Source: Ignavibacteria bacterium (GTDB taxonomy: Bacteria; Bacteroidota; Ignavibacteria; Tepidaquicellales; OLB5). Taken from it: 64,000 nucleotides of DNA. Positions 1 to 10,482 of the stretch are shown here, one piece after another; position 1 is the stretch's first letter; each line of letters starts with the position of its first letter. The notes beneath the pieces are model-generated. The model was given only the letters and a program-made list of their open reading frames with translations. It searched no databases and was not told the DNA's origin. Location of the stretch: NCBI GenBank assembly GCA_017303675.1, contig JAFLBX010000001.1:1747970-1811969 (forward strand). Reading direction: 5' to 3'. The translations under genes were made by a program, and so were the position numbers.

Positions 1-2529
1 AACAAATCGAGTGGTATTAAGATAAAATAAAATACCGCCGCTTATTAAAACTACTGATAAAATTCCATAAGCGTAAACTTTAAGAAAGAAGGTATCGAAC
101 AGTATATAAGTGCCTTTAAGTATCCTGTAAATTGAAACCAGGTATAAAAAGCCGGCAGTTAAGAGTCCAATTATAACGAAATCTGTATTTGCCTGTACAA
201 TCCTCAGGTAAAATGTGCCGAATACCAGCAGTAAGATCACAGGCATTAAGCCCCAAACAGTAATTGTATAAATATTATTGAATCTGACCCTGTATTTTAG
301 GGTTAAAGAAAATAACCAGATGAATACAGATATAAAGAAAATTTTAATGAATGATATTGCAGAAAGCAATCCTATCAGCTTAACCGGATTTGCAAAGAAT
401 TCATCAGCGTATATTTTTACAGTATCGTTTGAAATCACAACTGAAAGCATTATATCAAGCAGCTGAGTATCTTTCCAGAAGTAAAATAGATTTGCGAAAA
501 ATAATCCGCTGCCAAGTGAAATAATTATCGCCAAAAGAACATTATGAAATGTGGGTATCAGGTTCTGCTCACGAACATCTGAATAAAATATGAACGGCCT
601 GAAAAGCGCTCTCCATACATTTTCACGGAACCTTCTTACGCTGTTGGCAAGGTATATGAACAATATAAATGTAATCAGCCCGGTAAATACAAATGCCAAA
701 GGCGCTTCTTTTGAAAAAGTACCGATATTAAGGTTGGGAATATCCTCATCAAGGAATTCCTTCCTTAAAATTATTGCCGGCGGCCTTTGTTCACGGTAAA
801 GTGTGTACAGACCGCTTGTCCGCATATACTGGTTTGTTTTATCAGGAAACTTTAAATTCGGTATATCTGAATTCCAGTCTGTAAATGACTGGAAAAATCC
901 GCCCATCAGCGCGCTTGATTTGCTTATTTTGATAAAATCAACTATATACTTGGATTGTGCTTCCAGTGAAGAAGGATCGCTGTAACCGGAAGTATTTGAA
1001 GGATTGATTATCTTTCCGTAATTAGAAATGAAAACTTTTTCCTTTTTCATTTTCATTTCTGCTGTAATACCCTTTAAAATATTCAGGTCATTGTCGTAGA
1101 AATTCAAGCCAACAAGATCAACAAGGTCACGGCATTTATCTTCGGAGTAATTGCGGGTTGAATAAAAAATAAGCCTGTTGTCAAGTCCCCTGGCTGCAGC
1201 TACCATTTGTTTAACGTAATTCTGTCCTGCTGCGCCGGTTACATCAAAATCATTTCCTAAACCGAATGCGAATATGCACGGATTGTTTTTATGGGCAAGG
1301 ATCATCTCGTTAAGCTGGTTCTCAGCAAGCTGTAAAAAATTTTCAGATTCAAGTATTGAAGAAGGAACTGTATATACTGGGATCTCTTCCATTATCAGCA
1401 GCCCTTGTTTATTACAGATATCTATAAGGTAGCTGCTTGCAGGCCTGCCGTAAACTTTTATAATGTTGCAGCCAAGCGATTTGATAAGCTTTACATCACG
1501 CTCAATATCACTGTAAGAACCGCAAATGCCTGTTTGTCCGAATTCTTCCACGTAATTTATACCCTTGAACTTGAACTCGCTGTTGTTGAGCATAAGCAAA
1601 CCCTGTTTGCGGACAAGCTCGTATATTCCGTAATCAGAGCTGTAAACATCCAGTACTTCTTCGCCAAGCATAATGGTTACCCGCATCTTATAAAGGTAAG
1701 GATACTCGGGAGACCAGTAAACCGGCCCGTTCAGTTCAAACTTGTTTACTGCCTGTATTGTGGAGTTGGATGTAATTGTAAATCCAACAGCATCACTTGA
1801 AGCCTTTACAGTACCGGAGCTGTCGAGCAGCTCAGTTTTGACGGTAAACTTTTTATCGCTTCCTAAGTACCTGTCAACTTCAGTTGCGCTGATAGTAATT
1901 GTATTTTTTATATCTGCGTTGAAATTAATATCAATTTCAGACTGCAGGTTTGAGCTTTTGATATAAACCTTGGGTACAGCAATAATATATATATCCCTGT
2001 AAATACCGCCGTAATTTTTCGGATAGTTCGCTGTGTTCTTTAAGGGAATAGTTCTTGATGCATCTAAAGTATTATCTATTTTTACTTCGATAACATTGGC
2101 TGATTCCTTGATTATTCCTTCGGCAATGGGTGAGAAAAAGGGTGTAAAGCCGCCTTCATGTTTTACTATAAAGCTGCCGTTAATTTTGATCTCTGCCTGG
2201 TAATTGATACCATCGCAGAAAATTATATAGTTCCATTCGTTGGGTGTTTCCAGGCCGGTGCTGAACATCCTTGAAACGGTTACTTTGCCTTTGAATTCAT
2301 AGCAAAACGGAACAGTTACCCTGGAAGCAGTATTATTCTGTGAGATGAAATCCCACTCGCCGTTCAGGTTTATAAGCTTCCTTTGGCCGTTTTGCAGAGA
2401 TTGAAAGATCGATGGAGGAATATCAGGGGAGCTGCGGGTAAATAACCGGTTTTGTGAAAATGAATTTGCACATAATACTATGCTCAGCCAAACAAATACC
2501 TGTAAATAACGGGCAGTTATCTTTATCAA
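1..2529 (-). CDS. GH2-like beta-sandwich/TIM-barrel protein fused to a multi-pass membrane domain; catalytic glutamates missing; 3' end outside window
   Basis: A continuous reading frame runs from a TTG at 2529 off the left edge (843 codons seen). A stop lies 13 codons upstream and no ATG precedes the signal peptide (about residues 1-26), so TTG is the likely start. Residues 35-180 resemble the glycoside hydrolase family 2 sugar-binding domain (NGEWDF, YGGIYRDI), about 185-290 the Ig-like domain, and 300-560 the TIM barrel (KGINYVEEFG, LIDICNKQGLLIMEEIP). The family's acid/base Glu in the NE motif is Asp427 (GLGND). The nucleophile Glu, expected in an S/T-E-Y-G motif, is Asn503 (ISNYG). From about residue 611 there are roughly six hydrophobic helices, Yip1-like in appearance. 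Family knowledge says both Glu are needed for retaining glycosidase activity, so I infer a non-catalytic, membrane-anchored glycan-binding or sensing role. Confidence 0.8.
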   Translation of the reverse strand, partial: MIKITARYLQVFVWLSIVLCANSFSQNRLFTRSSPDIPPSIFQSLQNGQRKLINLNGEWDFISQNNTASRVTVPFCYEFKGKVTVSRMFSTGLETPNEWNYIIFCDGINYQAEIKINGSFIVKHEGGFTPFFSPIAEGIIKESANVIEVKIDNTLDASRTIPLKNTANYPKNYGGIYRDIYIIAVPKVYIKSSNLQSEIDINFNADIKNTITISATEVDRYLGSDKKFTVKTELLDSSGTVKASSDAVGFTITSNSTIQAVNKFELNGPVYWSPEYPYLYKMRVTIMLGEEVLDVYSSDYGIYELVRKQGLLMLNNSEFKFKGINYVEEFGQTGICGSYSDIERDVKLIKSLGCNIIKVYGRPASSYLIDICNKQGLLIMEEIPVYTVPSSILESENFLQLAENQLNEMILAHKNNPCIFAFGLGNDFDVTGAAGQNYVKQMVAAARGLDNRLIFYSTRNYSEDKCRDLVDLVGLNFYDNDLNILKGITAEMKMKKEKVFISNYGKIINPSNTSGYSDPSSLEAQSKYIVDFIKISKSSALMGGFFQSFTDWNSDIPNLKFPDKTNQYMRTSGLYTLYREQRPPAIILRKEFLDEDIPNLNIGTFSKEAPLAFVFTGLITFILFIYLANSVRRFRENVWRALFRPFIFYSDVREQNLIPTFHNVLLAIIISLGSGLFFANLFYFWKDTQLLDIMLSVVISNDTVKIYADEFFANPVKLIGLLSAISFIKIFFISVFIWLFSLTLKYRVRFNNIYTITVWGLMPVILLLVFGTFYLRIVQANTDFVIIGLLTAGFLYLVSIYRILKGTYILFDTFFLKVYAYGILSVVLISGGILFYLNTTRFV

Positions 2530-2659
2530 TTGAAAATACGCTAAAATTTGGGAAAATTTTTATAAAATCTTACAAATATATTAATAATAGTGGGTAAAAT
2601 AAAGGGAATTGGGTGTGGTTTTCAGCTAATATACATGGAGTTGTAAATATTACTGAAAG

Positions 2660-3061
2660 TCATAAAAATTTTGCTCTCTCCTCAGGTGTTGGCACTCTGC
2701 AGGTGGATTTTCTGCCGAACCATTTATACCGGTATTTTGCAATTATATCGTAAACACCATTACGGATAAATGCCGGTACAATCAACAACGGGTAAAGTAA
2801 GTTATAGGGAAACCCTATCATCCCTGCAACACGAAGCGCTGCAGTAGATTTTTTGTAATATAGATTGCCGTCAATAAGAATGAATGACTCAATGTTTTCG
2901 TGATCGATATTCAGCTTCTTCTGCAGCTGAATGCCGGTTTCAGACTGCAGTGCTGCGAAACGGAAAATATCTTTTTTATCATGAGTGATAAAAAAATTAA
3001 CGGCGCCATTGCAAAGATTGCAGACGCCGTCAAACAAAATTATTTTATGTTCGCTGCTCAA
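2660..3061 (-). CDS. DCC-family thiol-disulfide oxidoreductase-like protein (DUF393)
   Basis: This 133-aa protein begins with the DCC-family signature DGVCNLC (Cys14, Cys17 in a CxxC arrangement), followed by the usual hydrophobic middle and a C-terminal basic stretch; length is normal for the family. The members are predicted thioredoxin-like proteins of unknown substrate. The start is TTG: the codon just before it is TAA, so no upstream start is possible in this frame. It lies 28 nt downstream of the acetyltransferase gene on the same strand and may be co-transcribed with it. Confidence 0.85.
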   Translation of the reverse strand: MSSEHKIILFDGVCNLCNGAVNFFITHDKKDIFRFAALQSETGIQLQKKLNIDHENIESFILIDGNLYYKKSTAALRVAGMIGFPYNLLYPLLIVPAFIRNGVYDIIAKYRYKWFGRKSTCRVPTPEERAKFL

Positions 3062-3089
3062 TTATAAACTTAAAAATTATTTTTTTAAT

Positions 3090-3569
3090 TTACAGGGTAA
3101 GCCTGTAGTATTCCCAGTTTGAAAGCGGTGTAGCCCCTATTTTATTATAGAAAGCGATCGCATCTATATTCCAGTCAAGCACAGCCCATTCAACCCTGCC
3201 GCAGCCCATATCATTTGCAATTTCAATAAGCCTGTCAAAGAATAGCTTGCCTATACCTGTGTTCCTTCTGCTCTGGGTAATGAATATATCTTCCAGGAAA
3301 AGGGTTTTTTTAGCCAAGAATGATGAGTAAGATTCAAAATAAATTGCGTATCCAAGAATTTCTTTTCCTTCTTTGGCAACAAGCATATTTATCAGTCTTT
3401 TTTTGCCGAAAGTATCTTTATAAAGCCTTCTTACTGCAATATCATCCGGACCTTCGAGCTTTTCAAATGCTGCCAGCTCTTTTACCAGTGTTATAATTTT
3501 ATCGAAATCATCTTTTTTAGCTTTTTTAATTTTGATCTTCGGTTCTTTATTTTTTTTAGTTTTTGCCAT
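3090..3569 (-). CDS. GNAT-family N-acetyltransferase
   Basis: A 159-aa protein with a very basic N-terminus (residues 1-20, mostly Lys) followed by a GNAT fold. The acetyl-CoA binding motif A is RRNTGIGK (residues 101-108), preceded by the beta-4 strand TLFLEDIFI and followed by the AVLDWNIDAIAFYNKIGA segment that matches motif B. It resembles the diamine/thialysine acetyltransferase branch (C-terminal N-x-x-A-x-x-FYxKxGA), but the substrate cannot be read from sequence. AGGAGA about 12 nt upstream of the ATG is a good ribosome binding site. It probably heads a two-gene operon with the DCC protein. Confidence 0.88.
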   Translation of the reverse strand: MAKTKKNKEPKIKIKKAKKDDFDKIITLVKELAAFEKLEGPDDIAVRRLYKDTFGKKRLINMLVAKEGKEILGYAIYFESYSSFLAKKTLFLEDIFITQSRRNTGIGKLFFDRLIEIANDMGCGRVEWAVLDWNIDAIAFYNKIGATPLSNWEYYRLTL

Positions 3570-3825
3570 TTATAATAGTCTCCTGTATTGCAAAAATATT
3601 TACTTATTTTTTAAATTAATATTCAAATTGAAATCTCATTAAACCTGTATTTTTCCATATATAATTATCCTGCATTAATTGAATTTTTACTTTAGAATCT
3701 GCGAATACAGATTCATCAGAACTATTCCGCCTGTTTTGCTATTATATATAGTATAAACTATTGTTATTTGCATAATAATGGATTCTAATTTCGATAAAAT
3801 AATGAGAAGGGATTGTTAAGCAAAA

Positions 3826-5781
3826 TTGCGGTTTTTTAAAGAGAAATTTACGGCAAATATTACAGCTATTTTTGCAATTTTTATATTGGTATTATTTACT
3901 TTCCTCCATGCAGATATATTTTCCCAGCAAGTTCTCGAAACAGATGAAGTGAGCTTCAGGCACAATGGAAAGTCAACATTTGATGAAAGTACACTTAAAG
4001 ATGCTGTTGCGATATCTAAAAGTGATCTTTTCAGTGTGAAGATTATTCAGGAAGATATCACTAAGCTTAAGAAGTTCTATTTTGATAACGGCTTTTTTGA
4101 TGCTGTAATTGATACATCAATTTCTGTAAATACCGAAGATGAAGAAGCATCTGTAACATTTATTATTACTGAAAACAGGCGGTATAAGATTGATTCAGTT
4201 GCAGTACACGGCATTGATAGCCTTTCAAGCGAAGCTTCAGAAAAGATAAATAAGATCAGAACAATTAAGCCGGGTGATAACTACAGCAGGATCTTTGTGA
4301 TACAGCACATCAATGAAGTTCTCGATAGCCTGCAGAACAGCGGGTATATGAACGCAAGGCTTCGGGAAGATTCAGGCACCGTGATAACCCGCTCTAAACA
4401 GGAGGGGAGTGTATTTGTGGAGTACAGGCTGACCGGAACAGATACCCTTTATTATTTCGGGACAACTGCAATTGAAGTGAAAGAAAATGTTTACGGATTC
4501 AGGGAAGAACTGGCATCGGAAGAAATTGTTTATAAGCAGGGTGAAATTTACAGTAAAGCTAAAAAGCTTGATAGTGAAAGGAACATTGCTAAAATACCCA
4601 TAATTTCAGGTGTGAAGATAAATACTGATGATGTCAGAGGAAATATTGTTAATCCGCGGGCTGAGCTCACCCTGGGTAAAAAATACGAGCTGACACCTTT
4701 TATTAAAGGCTCTAACTATGAGAACCGCTTTTACGCAGGTGCGGGATTAAAATACCTGGATAAATATTTTTTATCAGGTAACAGGACCTTAACGCTGGAG
4801 CTGGAAGAGGATTTTAACTCTCTTGATATTAACCGTACAGTTCTTTCAGCCGCTGTTTCACAGCCTCATTTTTTAAGAAGGAATATTACTTTAATAAATA
4901 AATTATCCATAGGTTTCAATAATGTTGAAAACTATAAGAATTATTTCGCCGCTAATATTACAACCTTAAGCTACTTTATTTCTCAGCATACGTTTTATAA
5001 CAATGTTTACCTTGATCTTACCGAAGAGCTGATCTGGATAAAATATGATACCATTGCTACGGGAAGGCAAACACAGTTCAATTCTTTTCTGGGAATAACA
5101 TTTGAGCATGATAATACAAATAATCTGCTTTCACCATCATCCGGCTTTTACCATTCTATCCAGGCCGGCCATGCCGGACTTATCCCAAGGGCAGTAACCG
5201 GAATTTTCGGGAAAAGTGTTTTTTATTCACAGTTTTTTAAAGCCTATACTCTGAATAAATTTTATTTTTCTCCCGGCAGCAATGATAATACAGTTTTAGC
5301 TGCCTATATCAAAATAGGCGATATAATTGAATACGGCAGCGGGGAAAATGTTATACCGGTGCAGCCGATGTATAAATTTTACAGCGGAGGCTCCAGCAGC
5401 TTAAGGGGCTGGAATGCCAAGGAAAACGGAATGCTTGAAAACCAGCAGAACGGCGGTACATTTTTGCTTGAAGGCAGCCTGGAGCTCAGGAAAAAATTAT
5501 TTCCTTCTTCTGAGGGGTTTCTGAAAAATATCAGCGGAGCTTTTTTTATTGATTACGGAAATGTGTGGGAAACCCATAAACAATTCAGGTTTTCAGATTT
5601 TGCGTATGCTGCAGGATTCGGTGTAAGGTATGACCTCTTTATCGGCCCGGTGAGGTTTGATTTCGGTTTCAGGCTGTATGACCCCTCAGCGCCCAAAGGG
5701 CAAAAATGGTTATTTGATTCACCGGGAAATATATTTAAAGATAAATTCGCTGTTCAGTTCGGTATCGGGCAAGCGTTTTAA
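3826..5781 (+). CDS. BamA/TamA-family outer-membrane barrel protein with POTRA domains
   Basis: 651 aa: signal peptide (about 1-33), POTRA-like periplasmic region (about 45-240, with ITKLKKFYFDNGFFDAVI typical of a POTRA helix-strand pair), then a C-terminal Omp85 barrel (about 280-651) with the SSLRGW motif, equivalent to the conserved lid-loop (V/I)RG(F/Y) motif, and a terminal Phe in GIGQAF like a beta-signal. The start is TTG; a TAA three codons upstream rules out an earlier start. The family inserts or translocates beta-barrel and surface proteins. With only one to two POTRA domains and a TamB gene next door, TamA-type is more likely than the main BamA. The two genes are convergent (16 nt apart), not an operon. 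Confidence 0.88.
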   Translation: MRFFKEKFTANITAIFAIFILVLFTFLHADIFSQQVLETDEVSFRHNGKSTFDESTLKDAVAISKSDLFSVKIIQEDITKLKKFYFDNGFFDAVIDTSISVNTEDEEASVTFIITENRRYKIDSVAVHGIDSLSSEASEKINKIRTIKPGDNYSRIFVIQHINEVLDSLQNSGYMNARLREDSGTVITRSKQEGSVFVEYRLTGTDTLYYFGTTAIEVKENVYGFREELASEEIVYKQGEIYSKAKKLDSERNIAKIPIISGVKINTDDVRGNIVNPRAELTLGKKYELTPFIKGSNYENRFYAGAGLKYLDKYFLSGNRTLTLELEEDFNSLDINRTVLSAAVSQPHFLRRNITLINKLSIGFNNVENYKNYFAANITTLSYFISQHTFYNNVYLDLTEELIWIKYDTIATGRQTQFNSFLGITFEHDNTNNLLSPSSGFYHSIQAGHAGLIPRAVTGIFGKSVFYSQFFKAYTLNKFYFSPGSNDNTVLAAYIKIGDIIEYGSGENVIPVQPMYKFYSGGSSSLRGWNAKENGMLENQQNGGTFLLEGSLELRKKLFPSSEGFLKNISGAFFIDYGNVWETHKQFRFSDFAYAAGFGVRYDLFIGPVRFDFGFRLYDPSAPKGQKWLFDSPGNIFKDKFAVQFGIGQAF

Positions 5782-5797
5782 AACCGGCCAGTATGTT

Positions 5798-8700
5798 TTA
5801 AAATTTTATCTTATAAAGTATCTTTATTTCTGTGGTTAACTTATCTGCCGGACTTATACTTAATGTTTGTTCCTTTTCTTCACGGGCAAATTCAAGCAGC
5901 ACTGTTTCAGGCAGATTAAGGTTAAGCAGCCTGTTAAGAGGGTAGTCCACAACGAGCTCAAAATTTTTAACATCTTTCAGCAGCTTGCCGCCGAACTTTA
6001 CCCTTGCATCTCCAAGCTCTGAAATAAGCTCTACATCAGTATCCTTTACATTGCCTTCAGTATAGCTGAACTGTGCATCAACTATGAACGGAAGAATTTC
6101 TCTTACTGTCTGTGAAAGATATGAAGACGCGTATAATGAACCAACCGAAGCGCCAAGTGATGAAGCAACCGATGTCCTTTCTGATGCAGTAAGCTCGCTT
6201 TTATACCTGCCGAAGAGCAGGTAGGTAATAGCATCTGACTGCGCATCGCTTCCTGAAACCTGTGAGCCATCCTGGAACAGATTAAGTGTTAATTCCGGTT
6301 CTTTAACATTGCCTTTTATTGTAATCACAACTTCAACAGTTGCCGATGAAACCGTTCCGTACTGCTCAATGTTCTTTTCACTTGAATAAACCCCTTTAAT
6401 ATCCAGCACTGGATTTGAAATATCGCCGTCAAAAGTGATATTGCTTTCATCAAGCTTAAAATCACGGTAAAACCTGTAATATGAATCACCTCCGACATCA
6501 ACCCTGCCGTAAGCCTGCATTATCCCGTTCTCAGTTTTTATATCAAGATCTGCGGTAAGCTCGCCAAAGAGCCTGTCACGTGTTAAATTATTAAAATCAA
6601 TTGATGCGTATACAGTGTTTTCTGTTTTTACATTAAAATCAAGATGAACAAAAGTGCTTTTAACACTATCACCTGTAACTTTATATTTATATCTATCGAA
6701 CGGATTGATATTATTGTATTCTTCAGGCTCAAGTACTGTTAATGAATCAGGATTTACAGCAGCAGTATCTGTAAACCTGTTTGCATATATAAAATTATCT
6801 TCATCAGCATTGTAGCCTGTACCTTCAAGGGGAACAGAAGAGATAGTTGCATCCTTAATTAATAACTGCCCGGTAATGAAAAGGCTGTCAAGGCTTCCGT
6901 TAATTTTTAAAGGAGGTTCACCCATTCCCGCAAGAATATAACCATATACACCAAGCTCATTTTGTTCAACATCCTTATCCAGCAGAACCATATCCCCGGT
7001 GGCGCTGATATCAATATCTTTAATTTTCATATCCCTGAAATCAAGGGTACCGAACAGGTCAATATGCCTGCTGTCATCATCTTCATTATATATTCTAAGG
7101 TTATCAAGCACAAGCTTGAAGTTATCTGTGCTCATAGAAGCATCAAAGCTGTGGTACATTCCCGTTAATGGAATTAAATAACCGCCGTTTGTGATCTTAA
7201 GGTTACCTGTTAACGCGGGATCTGAAGCAGTTCCTTTTGCTGAAAGATCAGCATTAAGTACTCCGCGCAGGCTTGCGGCATCCGGAATCAATAGGGCAAA
7301 ATAATCTAGCATAAAATTCTTTGCAGAAAGATTTATATCAACAGGTGCATTTGTAAATTCTGTTGCACCGGCGGTATCACCTGAAAGCGGATTCTGTAAC
7401 GGCGCATTTCCTTTAACTGTAAGCGTACCGTCGCCTTCGGCATTTTGCAGGACTATTTCAGCATCAGCTGTATTCTGCATGAATTTCATTGATGCCGTTA
7501 TCCGTCCTATATCATTATCTTCATATCTTAAGAGATCTGTATTCATCTTAGCTGAAATTTCCGGCTCTTCAAGTGTTCCGGTAAAAGTAATATCAAGATT
7601 CTCTATTTCACCTTCAATATCCCTGTCTTCTGAAATTATGTACGAAGAATCTGCTTTATTAATAATTGAAGCGATATCCTGGATGTTAATATTATCACCA
7701 GTTACTTTAAGCTCACTGCTGCTGTTAAGCGCAAATACACCGCTTAGCTTCAAAACGGCATTTTTGCTCCTTATATCAAACTGTTCCAGTTCAAACCTGT
7801 CTGCATCCTGAAAGCTGAATATCCAGTTTCCGCTGTTTCTGATATCAAACCCCGAATAGTTAACCCTGAATGTATCAATGTTTGCGTTTATCACGCCGGG
7901 GGCTAAGCTGAAGTTTCCGTTTATTTCAGCCAGTCCTGATGTATCGGCTTTGGTTTTCAGATTTAATTCCGCATTATTTCCGTTCATTTTCAGTTTGGCA
8001 GCAGCTGAGTCAAATGAATTTTGTCCTAAAGTGATCTTATCAGTTACTGTATTAAACTCAATATCCATATCACCCCGGTTACCCGTATACCTGTTACTGA
8101 AGAGTATTTCAGTTTCAGAATTTACGATCTTTAAAACACTGTCCTGCAAATTCAGCCGGCTGATCCTTAGATCAGCAGCCAGGTTAAAACCTTCAGCAGA
8201 ATTTGTAATACTTCCGTTCACATTTCCTGCAAAATCTACTCCAAATGGCTTTAAAACCTTCTGAAGCTTAATGCTGTCTTTTGTTACTATTGTAAATTTT
8301 AAACCGGATTCTGAATTAATACTGTTTACAGAATTCCCAATAATTATATCTTTTGGTTCATTTACCTGGTTGTTATTTTCAATGCTTTGTGTTATCTGTT
8401 TATTAAGATGATCTATATTAAATAAAACGGCATCTATCAATTCATCAAAATTAAGCGAACCTTCCGCATAAATATCCGCCGCTTCTGAATTGATCTTAAT
8501 ATTACTTTGCGATCCGGTATTTCTAAGCTCAGCATCAATCTGCGTTGCCGGTAAATAATACTCACCGTAGCTGGATTCATCAAGTTTTACAATATATGTT
8601 CCGTTCATGCTGCCCGGGCTTATACCGCTGCCGTTGATCTTGAAATCAGCATTTATGCTGCTTTTATCCGAGGCAGCCCCTGTGATTGCTGAAATATCAG

Positions 8701-10309
8701 CCCCTCTTATTTTACCGCTCAGATCATAAGTGGGATTAGATATATTCCTGATGTTCATGCTTCCGGCAATTTCTGCATTACCCATTCCGGATGTATGCAG
8801 TATGTTTAGTTTAATATTACCGTTAGTGTTTTTAAGCATTCCGGCGGATCTGGTTATATTATATTTTCCGATCTTTGAGTTTATAATAGAATAATTCAGG
8901 CTTGTATTCATTCTGTTAATATCAAACCCTTTTCCGCTGAATTTTGCGGAAAGATTTAAATATCCGTTAAGCTCACGGTTTGAAAGCACAGCGCCTGTAT
9001 TTAGACCGTAAGTAAATATTTCTCCTGAATAAATTTCATTTGGCAGGTCCAGGTTCAGTCTGCCTTCTGCCGTGCCTGCCGCTGAATTAAACCTGAAATC
9101 AGAGCTGAATACATAATAGGTACCTTTATAGTTTATATCACCGTTAATTATTCCGGTTTGTTTGGGTACAGGTAGCTCTTCCAGGTAAACAGAGTTTATT
9201 TCAGCCGGATCAATAAGCAGGTCCTTGCCCGTAATATCAAAATAAAGGCTCTCAGGCATTTGCAGGTTTTTAATATTTCCACTGAAGCTCAGCCGGGTAT
9301 TCTTCAAGTTTGCGTTCAATATACGGGCATTCAGGTCACCGTATTTACCTTCTGCATCAAGCTTAACAGAAACTGTACTGTCTAAAAAACCCAGGCCTGG
9401 TATAAAAAAGGTAAGGTCATCAAAGTTGAACTTTTGTATATCAATGCTCGCTTTAATATCCTTATTGCCAAGCTCATCATACCTGAATTCATAAAAAGGG
9501 TTGAATTTATCTGCATACAGCCTGTATATTTTTATATCAGAGCGGTTGGTCTCTAGCTCAAATCCCCACAGGTCTGTGGTAGTATCTTTTTCATTCAGGT
9601 TAGCGTTCAGTTTCAGCTTTTTAACAGAAAGCGGAGAGTTGGTATTAAAAGATATATTTGAAATGTTAATTGATTTATAGTCAGTGTAATAAACTGCATT
9701 AAGCTCAATGTTCAGATCAGTAATATCAGTTTCCGTAATATCAAAAATTCCGGTAAGAGTTCTTTTTTCTTTCCACCATTCCGCAGGTTTGGAAGAATCC
9801 GCTCTCACTCTTATAAATCCGTTATTGATCTTCAGGCTTCCTACATCTACATCCCAGTCAAACGGCGAGGATGGCGTAGTATCCTGCATGTCCTGTGTGA
9901 ACAGGTTCTCAAAATTCCAGATAAGGCTGTCGCCGGATGTTATTTGTGATGCAAAAATGAAAGGGTCATTAAGCACAACTTCCTTTAATAAAATTTTTTT
10001 ATCAAGCAGTCCCCAAATATCATATTTTACCGAAAGATGCCCGAATTTAAGCAGAGTATCATTTTTTACAGTAATATTCCCGTTATTTAGCTTAATTCCG
10101 CTGAATATATTTCCTTCTATAGATTCAGCATTAATAGTATTCATTTTTTCCTTTTGAGCTGAATTCAGCTCATCCAGGGTAAATTCAAGCGCAATTTCGT
10201 TGAATTTATCGGTTTGAATAAAAATTATTATCGCTATTAACAAAAAAATAACAGATCCGGTTAACCAAAGCATGATTTTAGCCGCTTTTTTTATCACATT
10301 CTTTGCCAT
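5798..10309 (-). CDS. tamB: TamB/DUF490-family translocation and assembly module protein
   Basis: A 1503-aa protein with one N-terminal membrane anchor (about residues 13-33) and a very long repetitive beta-rich periplasmic body, AsmA/TamB style, ending in the DUF490 C-terminal domain (AITYLLFGRYKSELT about 120 residues from the end, and DAQFSYTEGN). Length is typical of TamB. TamB spans the periplasm and works with an Omp85 partner, in phospholipid transport and/or outer-membrane protein assembly. The facing barrel gene at 3826 is the obvious partner candidate. I saw no frameshift or internal stop. Confidence 0.92.
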   Translation of the reverse strand: MAKNVIKKAAKIMLWLTGSVIFLLIAIIIFIQTDKFNEIALEFTLDELNSAQKEKMNTINAESIEGNIFSGIKLNNGNITVKNDTLLKFGHLSVKYDIWGLLDKKILLKEVVLNDPFIFASQITSGDSLIWNFENLFTQDMQDTTPSSPFDWDVDVGSLKINNGFIRVRADSSKPAEWWKEKRTLTGIFDITETDITDLNIELNAVYYTDYKSINISNISFNTNSPLSVKKLKLNANLNEKDTTTDLWGFELETNRSDIKIYRLYADKFNPFYEFRYDELGNKDIKASIDIQKFNFDDLTFFIPGLGFLDSTVSVKLDAEGKYGDLNARILNANLKNTRLSFSGNIKNLQMPESLYFDITGKDLLIDPAEINSVYLEELPVPKQTGIINGDINYKGTYYVFSSDFRFNSAAGTAEGRLNLDLPNEIYSGEIFTYGLNTGAVLSNRELNGYLNLSAKFSGKGFDINRMNTSLNYSIINSKIGKYNITRSAGMLKNTNGNIKLNILHTSGMGNAEIAGSMNIRNISNPTYDLSGKIRGADISAITGAASDKSSINADFKINGSGISPGSMNGTYIVKLDESSYGEYYLPATQIDAELRNTGSQSNIKINSEAADIYAEGSLNFDELIDAVLFNIDHLNKQITQSIENNNQVNEPKDIIIGNSVNSINSESGLKFTIVTKDSIKLQKVLKPFGVDFAGNVNGSITNSAEGFNLAADLRISRLNLQDSVLKIVNSETEILFSNRYTGNRGDMDIEFNTVTDKITLGQNSFDSAAAKLKMNGNNAELNLKTKADTSGLAEINGNFSLAPGVINANIDTFRVNYSGFDIRNSGNWIFSFQDADRFELEQFDIRSKNAVLKLSGVFALNSSSELKVTGDNINIQDIASIINKADSSYIISEDRDIEGEIENLDITFTGTLEEPEISAKMNTDLLRYEDNDIGRITASMKFMQNTADAEIVLQNAEGDGTLTVKGNAPLQNPLSGDTAGATEFTNAPVDINLSAKNFMLDYFALLIPDAASLRGVLNADLSAKGTASDPALTGNLKITNGGYLIPLTGMYHSFDASMSTDNFKLVLDNLRIYNEDDDSRHIDLFGTLDFRDMKIKDIDISATGDMVLLDKDVEQNELGVYGYILAGMGEPPLKINGSLDSLFITGQLLIKDATISSVPLEGTGYNADEDNFIYANRFTDTAAVNPDSLTVLEPEEYNNINPFDRYKYKVTGDSVKSTFVHLDFNVKTENTVYASIDFNNLTRDRLFGELTADLDIKTENGIMQAYGRVDVGGDSYYRFYRDFKLDESNITFDGDISNPVLDIKGVYSSEKNIEQYGTVSSATVEVVITIKGNVKEPELTLNLFQDGSQVSGSDAQSDAITYLLFGRYKSELTASERTSVASSLGASVGSLYASSYLSQTVREILPFIVDAQFSYTEGNVKDTDVELISELGDARVKFGGKLLKDVKNFELVVDYPLNRLLNLNLPETVLLEFAREEKEQTLSISPADKLTTEIKILYKIKF

Positions 10310-10482
10310 ATTTACACTTTTTCTATATTTTCCTTAATTTTATATCGGGTCATTCCTGTTTATATAACATAGGGAAATTCCTGTGGGTTTTGTAAGAAAT
10401 TGTAATAAAAACATCAATTTTTTGTATTCATTTACTGCAATTATTCAGGTATATTTAAAAAAATTTTTACCTAAAGTATGAT

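Noticed and set aside
278-1966. Several short plus-strand frames
   Set aside because: They lie opposite a continuous 843-codon minus-strand gene with clear GH2 domain structure.
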